A stretch of 64,000 nucleotides of DNA, taken from Cystobacter ferrugineus (GTDB taxonomy: Bacteria; Myxococcota; Myxococcia; Myxococcales; Myxococcaceae). A program made the position numbers and the translations under genes. Location: positions 744,001 through 808,000 of the forward strand of contig NZ_MPIN01000002.1 of the NCBI RefSeq assembly GCF_001887355.1, given 5' to 3'. The notes beneath the pieces are model-generated. The model searched no databases. It was given only the letters and a program-made list of their open reading frames with translations, and was not told the origin of the DNA. Position 1 is the stretch's first letter. Each line of letters opens with the position of its first letter. Shown here piece by piece: positions 58,782 through 64,000 of the stretch.

Positions 58782-60152
58782 ATGAGGAACTGCATGCATC
58801 GATGGCTCATTTCCCTTCTGCTCCTCCTGTTGGGCGCGGCGCTTCCCGCCTCGGCCGCCGAGCAGCCCGCTTCCCCCTTCTTCCCCTACCCCATGAAGGT
58901 CGACCGGCTGCCCAACGGGCTCACGGTCATCCGGGTGCCCTTCAACTCGCCCGGGCTCGTCGCCTACCAGACGGTGGTGCGCGTGGGCTCGCGCAACGAG
59001 GTGGAGCCGGGCCGCACGGGCTTCGCCCACTTCTTCGAGCACATGATGTTCAAGGGCACGAAGAACTTCCCCGAGGGTGAGCGCGAGAAGGTCATCGCCG
59101 CCTACGGCTACGACGACAACGCCTTCACCTCGGACGACATCACCGTCTACCACTCGTACGGCCCCACCGCCGGGCTGCTCAAGCTGGTGGAGATCGAGGC
59201 CGACCGCTTCCGCCACCTCGAGTACTCCGAGCCCTCCTTCAAGACCGAGGCGCTCGCCGTGCTGGGCGAGTACCACAAGAACGCCGCAATGCCCTGGCTG
59301 AAGATCGAGGAGGAACTCTCGCGCACCGTCTTCACCCGTCACCCCTACGGCCACACCACGCTCGGCTACTACGACGACATCAAGGCCATGCCCCAAGCCT
59401 ATGACTACAGCCGGGCCTTCTTCGAGCGCTGGTACACCCCCGACAACACCCTGCTCGTCATCGTCGGGGACTTCGATGACGCCGCGCTGATGGCCGCCGT
59501 GCAGAAGCACTACGGCCCCTGGGAGGGCAAGAGCGCCTCCATCCAACTGCCCAAGGAGCCGCCCCAGAAGCAGGAGCGCTTCGTCCACATCGACTGGCCC
59601 CAGAGCACCCAGCCCCAGCTCCTCTACGCCTGGCGCACCCCGGCGGCGCGGCTCGACACCTCCGACGCCGCCGTCCAGTCCGTCCTCGGCACCTACCTCG
59701 CGGGCACCACCAGCCCGCTCTACAAGGATCTCGTCCTGGACAAGCAGCTCGCCCAGGACCTGGATGGCAACACCATGCCCCACCGGGATCCCTACGTCTT
59801 CGGCATCTCGGCCACCCTCCAGGAGGAGGCAAACCGCGCCGCCGTCCGCTCCGCCCTCAACGCCGCGGTGAAGGAGCTCGTCACCGGCAAGGTGGACGCC
59901 GCCCGCGTCGAGGCCATCAAGAGCCGCACCCGCTACGGGCTGCTCATGAACATGGAGACCGCCAAGGACGTGGCCCAGCAGCTCTCCTGGTACGCCGGCA
60001 TCTACGGCAGCCCGGACGCGCTCGCCCGCCATTCCCAGAAGATCTCCGAGGTGAAGCCCGGCGACCTCGTCGCCTTCGCCCGCCGCTACCTCACCGCCGC
60101 CAACCGCACCGTGCTCTCCCTCACTCCCAAGCAGGCCGGAGGTCAGAAGTGA
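58782..60152 (+). CDS. Exported M16 zinc metallopeptidase (catalytic partner)
   Basis: A 456-residue periplasmic or secreted pitrilysin-family protease. Signal peptide about 1-26 (LISLLLLLLGAALPASAA). Zinc motif HFFEH in GFAHFFEHMMFKGTKN and the downstream Glu in FKTEALAVLGEYHK are present. The C-terminal half-domain follows. It lies directly upstream of, and overlaps (TGATG), a second M16 gene lacking the zinc motif; the two likely form a heterodimer, like other bacterial M16 pairs. Confidence 0.93.
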   Translation: MRNCMHRWLISLLLLLLGAALPASAAEQPASPFFPYPMKVDRLPNGLTVIRVPFNSPGLVAYQTVVRVGSRNEVEPGRTGFAHFFEHMMFKGTKNFPEGEREKVIAAYGYDDNAFTSDDITVYHSYGPTAGLLKLVEIEADRFRHLEYSEPSFKTEALAVLGEYHKNAAMPWLKIEEELSRTVFTRHPYGHTTLGYYDDIKAMPQAYDYSRAFFERWYTPDNTLLVIVGDFDDAALMAAVQKHYGPWEGKSASIQLPKEPPQKQERFVHIDWPQSTQPQLLYAWRTPAARLDTSDAAVQSVLGTYLAGTTSPLYKDLVLDKQLAQDLDGNTMPHRDPYVFGISATLQEEANRAAVRSALNAAVKELVTGKVDAARVEAIKSRTRYGLLMNMETAKDVAQQLSWYAGIYGSPDALARHSQKISEVKPGDLVAFARRYLTAANRTVLSLTPKQAGGQK

Positions 60153-61774
60153 TGCGTCCGCTCCTCTCCCGCTCCCTCGCCCTCGGCGCAGCGCTGTACC
60201 TCGGCGGCTGCGCCACCGCGTCCCGCACCGCCCCCGCTCCCGAAGCGGCTCCGCCTCCCGCGCCGCCCGAGGCCCAGGCCCCCGCTCCCGCTCCCGCCGA
60301 GCCCCCCGCGCCCACGTCCGTCCCCGCCCGGCCCCTGCAACAGCCGGAGCCCGCGCGGCTCGTCGTCCAGGCGAACCCGAACAGCCCCATCGTCAGCTTC
60401 CGGCTCGTCTTCCGCGCGGGCTCGGTGGATGACCCCCAGGGCAAGGAAGGTCTCGGCGCCCTCACCGCGCAGCTCCTGGCCGAGGGAGGCACGCAGAGCC
60501 TCACCTCCGCTCAGCTCCTCGCGGCCCTCTTCCCCATGGCGGCCGAGCTGGACGCCTCCGCCGACAAGGAGTTCACGGTCTTCTCCGGCCGCGTCCACAA
60601 GGACTTCCTGCCGCGCTTCCTCGAGATCTTCACCGATGTGCTGCTCAAGCCCCGCTTCGATCCCCAGGAGTTCGAGCGGCTGCGCACCCGCGCCCTCAGC
60701 GATCTGCGCAACGGGCTGCGCAGCGAGAACGACGAGGCGCTGGGCAAGGTGGCGCTCGACGCGCTCATCTACGAGGGCCACCCCTACGCGCACTTCGTGG
60801 GCGGCACCGAGAAGGGCCTCCAGGCCATCACCCTCGAGGACGTGAAGGCCCACGCCGCACGCGTCTACACCCAGGATCGACTCGTCATCGGCCTGGCGGG
60901 CCCGGTGGATGAGCAGCTCCAGCGCACCGTCGTCTCGCGGCTGTCCGCGCTCCCCACCACCGGCGCGCCGCGTGTGGAACTGCCCGCCGTGCCCACCACG
61001 GGTGGCCGCGCCGTCGTCGTGCAGAAGCCCACCCTCTCCACGGCCATCTCCCTGGGCTACGTCACCCCGCTGCGCCGGGGGGATCCGGACTTCTTCCCCG
61101 TGGCCTTCGCCCTGTCGTACCTCGGAGAGCACCGCCAGCTCGGCGGCGTCCTCTTCAACGAGCTGCGCGAGAAGCGGGGCCTCAACTACGGCGACTACGC
61201 CTACGCCGAGCACTTCATCGAGGAGCCCGGCACCACGTACAACCGCACCAACATCGCGCGCACCCAGCAGGATCTCACCTTGTGGATCCGCCCCGTGGTG
61301 CCCGACAACGCGATGTTCGCCACCCGGGGCACGCTCTACTTCCTCGATCAGCTGGTGGCCCAGCCCATCCCCGCGGACCGTTTCGAGCGCAGCCGGAGCT
61401 TCCTCCTGGGCTACACGCGTCTGTGGGAGCAGACGGATCAACGCCGGTTGGGCTACGCCATCGACGCGCTCTTCCACGGCACGCCGGACTACCTGGAGCA
61501 GTACCGCGCCGCGCTCGCGAAGATGACGCCCGAGTCCGTGCACGCCGCCGTGCGCCGCCACGTGCGTCCCGAGGCCCTCAACTTCGCCTTCGTCACCCAG
61601 AACGCCGAGGGACTGGTGAAGCAGTTGAAGGAGCAGGCCCCCTCGCCCATCACCTACGCCTCGCCCAAGAGCCCCGAGCTGCTGGAGCAGGACAAGGCCA
61701 TTGGCGCGCGGCCCCTGCCCATCCGCCCCGACGCCATCCAGGTCGTCCCCGCGGACGCCTTCATGGAAAAATAA
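60152..61774 (+). CDS. M16 family lipoprotein lacking the zinc motif (partner subunit)
   Basis: A 540-residue protein. The signal peptide ends in a lipobox (LYLGGC, Cys20), followed by a Pro/Ala-rich spacer (about 30-65). The M16 fold begins at VQANPNSPIVSFRLVFRAGS; where active members have HxxEH it reads GLGALTAQLLAEGG, so it is catalytically inactive. It has the R/Y substrate-binding region in its C-terminal half (LNYGDYAYAEHF). Start ATG 60152, one base overlap with the upstream stop; the GTG at 60149 is also in frame. Confidence 0.92.
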   Translation: MRPLLSRSLALGAALYLGGCATASRTAPAPEAAPPPAPPEAQAPAPAPAEPPAPTSVPARPLQQPEPARLVVQANPNSPIVSFRLVFRAGSVDDPQGKEGLGALTAQLLAEGGTQSLTSAQLLAALFPMAAELDASADKEFTVFSGRVHKDFLPRFLEIFTDVLLKPRFDPQEFERLRTRALSDLRNGLRSENDEALGKVALDALIYEGHPYAHFVGGTEKGLQAITLEDVKAHAARVYTQDRLVIGLAGPVDEQLQRTVVSRLSALPTTGAPRVELPAVPTTGGRAVVVQKPTLSTAISLGYVTPLRRGDPDFFPVAFALSYLGEHRQLGGVLFNELREKRGLNYGDYAYAEHFIEEPGTTYNRTNIARTQQDLTLWIRPVVPDNAMFATRGTLYFLDQLVAQPIPADRFERSRSFLLGYTRLWEQTDQRRLGYAIDALFHGTPDYLEQYRAALAKMTPESVHAAVRRHVRPEALNFAFVTQNAEGLVKQLKEQAPSPITYASPKSPELLEQDKAIGARPLPIRPDAIQVVPADAFMEK

Positions 61775-61894
61775 CGTCTGGCGGACACGAAGGGCCGCGC
61801 CCCGGGGGGTTTTCTTCACCCCCTGGGGAGGCGGTGGTAAGAGCCGGACGGGTTCCAAGGCCCGAATTTCCGGGCCCCCACCCCGGAGCGGTCC

Positions 61895-63844
61895 TTGCGA
61901 AGCACAGCCATCCGACTCGTCGTGATGATCCTCCTGGTGGCCGGTGTCTCGGCGCGCGCGGAGGATCCCTTCGTGCGAGGCTTCGACGCCGTCCCCCTCA
62001 AGGCGACGCCCGCGCAGAACAGCGGCATCGCGCTCGAGGGCGCCACCCCGGAGACCGCCCAGAGCTTCCGGGCCGCCCTCCTCTTCGACTACGCCCACGG
62101 GGTGCTCGCCCTGAAGCTGGGCGAGGAGAAGCTGGGCAACCTGCTGCCCTACCGGCTCGATGCCCACGCGCTCTTCGCCTGGCAGTTGCACCGCCGGCTG
62201 GAGATCGGCGCGGACCTGCCCTTCACCCTCGTGCAGGGCGACAACTTCCAGTTGCTGCGCGACGCGCTCTCCGCGCAGAACTTCCCCGGGGCCGCGGGCG
62301 TGAGGCGCTGGGGGCTCGGCGACATCCGGCTGCAACCGCGCGCCTTCCTGCTGCTGCCCGACGAGTTCCCCGTGGGCCTCGCCCTGTCCGCCGAGGTGCG
62401 GCTGCCCACCGGTGATGGGCAGAGCTTCCTCGGAGAGCGCGGCGTGCTCGTGGCCCCGCGGCTCGCGGTGGAGCGCGCCTTCGGTCCGGTGCGGGTGCTC
62501 GGCAACGTGGGCGTGCGCCTGCGTCCCCAGCCCGCCCAGTACCTCAACCTCTACGCGGGCAACGAGGTGACGTTCGGCGCGGGCGCCATCGTGGACCTGC
62601 CGGACGTGGGCCCCCTCACCAACGTGCAGGGGCTCGCCGAGATGCACCTGGCCACGCCCATGTCCGCCCCGTTCAACTTCCACCAGGCCGCCTCCCTCAA
62701 GACGCCCTGGGGCGTGCTCGTCGGCGCGCGCACCCGCATCCATGGCCCCTGGGGGCTGGAGCTCGACGTGGGCCGCGGCGTGACGCTCGGCAGCGGCTAC
62801 GGCCGCGAGGACCTGCGTGTGATGCTCTCCGTGCGCTACGACCAGTCGTTCGTCGACTCCGATGGCGACGGCGTCCCCGACTCGCGCGACAAGTGCCCCA
62901 CCGAGGGAGAGGACGTGGATGGCTACCAGGACGACGACGGCTGCCCGGAGCCCGACAACGACGGGGATGGCATCACCGACGGCCAGGACACGTGCCCCAA
63001 CGGCCCGGATAGCTGCCTGGACTCGGACAACGATGGCGTGCCGGATGGCATGGACCAGTGCCCCAACAAGCCCGGCCCTCCGGGCTACGACGGCTGCCCG
63101 GATGCCGATGGGGACGAGGTGCCCGACAACGTGGACAAGTGCCCCGACCAGTCCGGCCCCCCCGAGAACGATGGCTGCCCCATCGACAGCCCGCCGTTCG
63201 TCGTCGTCGAGTCGGATCGCATCCGCATCAAGGGCAACATCCTCTTCGAGACCGGCTCGGCCAACATCCAGAAGCAATCCCTCAAGCTGCTCGACGAGGT
63301 GGCCACGGTGCTCGATCGCAATCCGTCGCTCGGACCCGTGCTCATCGAGGGACACACCGACAACGTCGGCTCGGACACCCTCAACCTGAACCTGTCCCAG
63401 CGCCGCGCCCAGTCCGTCATGGACTACCTCATCTCCAAGGACATCGAGGCCCATCGCCTGCGCGCCCAGGGCTTCGGTGAGTCCAGGCCCATCGCCACCA
63501 ACGGCACCCCGCTCGGACGCGCGAAGAACCGCCGCGTCGAGTTCCGCCTCATCAAGTCCGAGGTGGAAACGGCCCCGCGCATCGTCCCCCAGGACAAGAA
63601 GCCCGAGGGAGACACCAAGGCCAGGCCCGAGAGGGACACCAAGACGGAGACCAAGGCCAAGCCAGAGACGGCCACCAAGGCAAAGGCCGAGACGGCCACC
63701 AAGGCCAAGCCAGAGACGGCCACCAAGGCAAAGGCCGAGACGGCCACCAAGCCGGCCACCAAGGTAGAGGCCAAGACCAGGCCCGAGGCAGCCACCAAGG
63801 CCAAGCCCGAGGCGGCCCCCAAGGCCAGTGCCAACAAGCCCTGA
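61895..63844 (+). CDS. OmpA-family outer-membrane protein with thrombospondin type 3 repeats
   Basis: A 649-residue protein. Signal peptide about 1-23 (LVVMILLVAGVSARA). Residues 30-310 form an outer-membrane beta-barrel-like region. Residues about 322-430 hold calcium-binding TSP3 repeats (DSDGDGVPDSRDKCP, DNDGDGITDGQDTCP, DSDNDGVPDGMDQCP, DADGDEVPDNVDKCP). The OmpA C-terminal peptidoglycan-binding domain is at about 440-560 (ILFETGSANI, EGHTDNVGSDTLNLNLSQRRA). The tail is a Lys/Thr/Ala/Glu repeat (TKAKPETATKAKAETA). TTG start at 61895 with GGAG 8 nt upstream. Confidence 0.93.
   Translation: MRSTAIRLVVMILLVAGVSARAEDPFVRGFDAVPLKATPAQNSGIALEGATPETAQSFRAALLFDYAHGVLALKLGEEKLGNLLPYRLDAHALFAWQLHRRLEIGADLPFTLVQGDNFQLLRDALSAQNFPGAAGVRRWGLGDIRLQPRAFLLLPDEFPVGLALSAEVRLPTGDGQSFLGERGVLVAPRLAVERAFGPVRVLGNVGVRLRPQPAQYLNLYAGNEVTFGAGAIVDLPDVGPLTNVQGLAEMHLATPMSAPFNFHQAASLKTPWGVLVGARTRIHGPWGLELDVGRGVTLGSGYGREDLRVMLSVRYDQSFVDSDGDGVPDSRDKCPTEGEDVDGYQDDDGCPEPDNDGDGITDGQDTCPNGPDSCLDSDNDGVPDGMDQCPNKPGPPGYDGCPDADGDEVPDNVDKCPDQSGPPENDGCPIDSPPFVVVESDRIRIKGNILFETGSANIQKQSLKLLDEVATVLDRNPSLGPVLIEGHTDNVGSDTLNLNLSQRRAQSVMDYLISKDIEAHRLRAQGFGESRPIATNGTPLGRAKNRRVEFRLIKSEVETAPRIVPQDKKPEGDTKARPERDTKTETKAKPETATKAKAETATKAKPETATKAKAETATKPATKVEAKTRPEAATKAKPEAAPKASANKP
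63660..63790. repeat. Coding repeats in the OmpA C-terminal tail
   Basis: Near-identical 24-33-nt units (ACGGCCACCAAGGCAAAGGC-type) encode alternating TATKAKPE and TATKAKAE octapeptides. The charge pattern suggests an extended basic/acidic linker at the cell surface. The number of copies is likely variable. Confidence 0.85.
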
Positions 63845-63856
63845 GGGCGATCCGGT

Positions 63857-64000
63857 TCAGCGCGTGGGCTTGAGCGTGGAGAGCGAGCGCTCGACGCGCG
63901 CTGAACCCGGGCCGTAGTCCCGCTCGGCGGCCGTGTAGAGGACGAGCACGAAGCGATCCTCGCGGGGCAGCAAATAGACGAGCGTGCGGGAGGAACCCTG
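63857..64000 (-). CDS. Unidentified protein, C-terminal 47 residues (cut by window edge)
   Basis: The minus-strand frame entering from the right reads RTLVYLLPREDRFVLVLYTA then AERDYGPGSARVERSLSTLK and PTR before the stop at 63857-63859. It is convergent with the OmpA gene, 12 nt away. Coding composition is convincing. The family cannot be judged from this fragment. Confidence 0.6.
   Translation of the reverse strand, partial: QGSSRTLVYLLPREDRFVLVLYTAAERDYGPGSARVERSLSTLKPTR

Noticed and set aside
61859-61876. GGCCCG/CGGGCC hairpin before the OmpA start as a terminator or riboswitch
   Set aside because: A short stem without a T-run or a conserved aptamer; too weak to call.
60143-63454. Minus-strand open frame of 1103 codons across the M16 and OmpA genes
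   Set aside because: Its composition (His, Gly, Ala, Arg) is that of antisense text, and the plus-strand genes have clear families.
1-64000. CRISPR arrays, rRNA genes and ordinary tRNA genes
   Set aside because: No regularly spaced repeats of CRISPR type, no rRNA-like sequence and no complete tRNA cloverleaf were seen on either strand.

Overview
The window is high-GC chromosomal DNA from a fruiting myxobacterium (Myxococcota), most likely suborder Cystobacterineae (Archangium/Cystobacter/Melittangium-like). The evidence is a mevalonate isoprenoid operon, families largely confined to Myxococcales (DUF2378, DUF2381, DUF5953/DUF6310 pairs), eukaryotic-type Ser/Thr kinases, many lipoproteins with LxxC lipoboxes, and very strong third-position GC bias. 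That bias also creates long antisense open frames, which I have not annotated. Family assignments come from recognising protein motifs by eye; no database search was run.

Core region, 1-41.8 kb. It opens with the 5' part of clpB (minus) and a three-gene minus-strand set (membrane protein, DUF1844, acidic-repeat protein). A conserved housekeeping cluster follows on the minus strand, spoVG - prs - rplY - pth - rpsF - rpsR - rplI - dnaB, with intrinsic terminators after rplY and rplI. Next is a plus-strand nucleotide-salvage set (tdk, a uracil-PRTase-like gene, hpt). From 15 to 24.7 kb a plus-strand run carries a 1343-residue methyltransferase-like/coiled-coil protein, dapF, two response-regulator fusions whose output domains look degenerate, and a TPR lipoprotein. 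Then come a methyltransferase, a DUF2378 protein, an M16 protease translationally coupled to a sensor kinase, a kelch-like lipoprotein, a coiled-coil membrane protein, an E2-like acyltransferase and an HtpX protease. The mevalonate operon (34.5-39.9 kb) is idi2 - HMG-CoA reductase - mevalonate kinase - diphosphomevalonate decarboxylase - phosphomevalonate kinase, tightly packed with overlapping stops and starts. Together these would convert HMG-CoA to IPP/DMAPP.

Accessory region, 41.8-58.2 kb. This is a genomic island at the 3' end of the tmRNA gene ssrA (58227-58587, minus). A 26-bp segment of the ssrA 3' end is repeated at 41811-41836, and a 21-bp version lies at 54624-54644 beside a tyrosine integrase with a small excisionase-like gene. 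The island appears to be two tandem elements. The first (41.8-54.6 kb) carries a HEPN-like protein, a lipoprotein-nuclease toxin with its presumed immunity gene, a Ser/Thr kinase + DUF2381 pair, a compact operon of lipoprotein - pseudokinase - XRE - XRE, an ISAzo13-type insertion in a phage prohead-protease remnant, and an AT-rich repeat region before xis-int. The second (54.6-58.2 kb) carries a divergent class-I-glutamine-amidotransferase-like protein, a divergent HxlR regulator/NmrA oxidoreductase pair and a monooxygenase remnant.

Right of ssrA the core resumes: two overlapping M16 peptidase genes (one with the zinc motif, one without and lipoprotein-like), an OmpA/thrombospondin-type-3 outer-membrane protein, and the end of a minus-strand gene that leaves the window.

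The best candidates for an undescribed system are the pseudokinase-XRE-XRE operon with its neighbouring active kinase, and the recombination/regulatory architecture of the tmRNA island (arm-like repeats, tandem TTGAC heptamers, a 50-bp AT-rich direct repeat).
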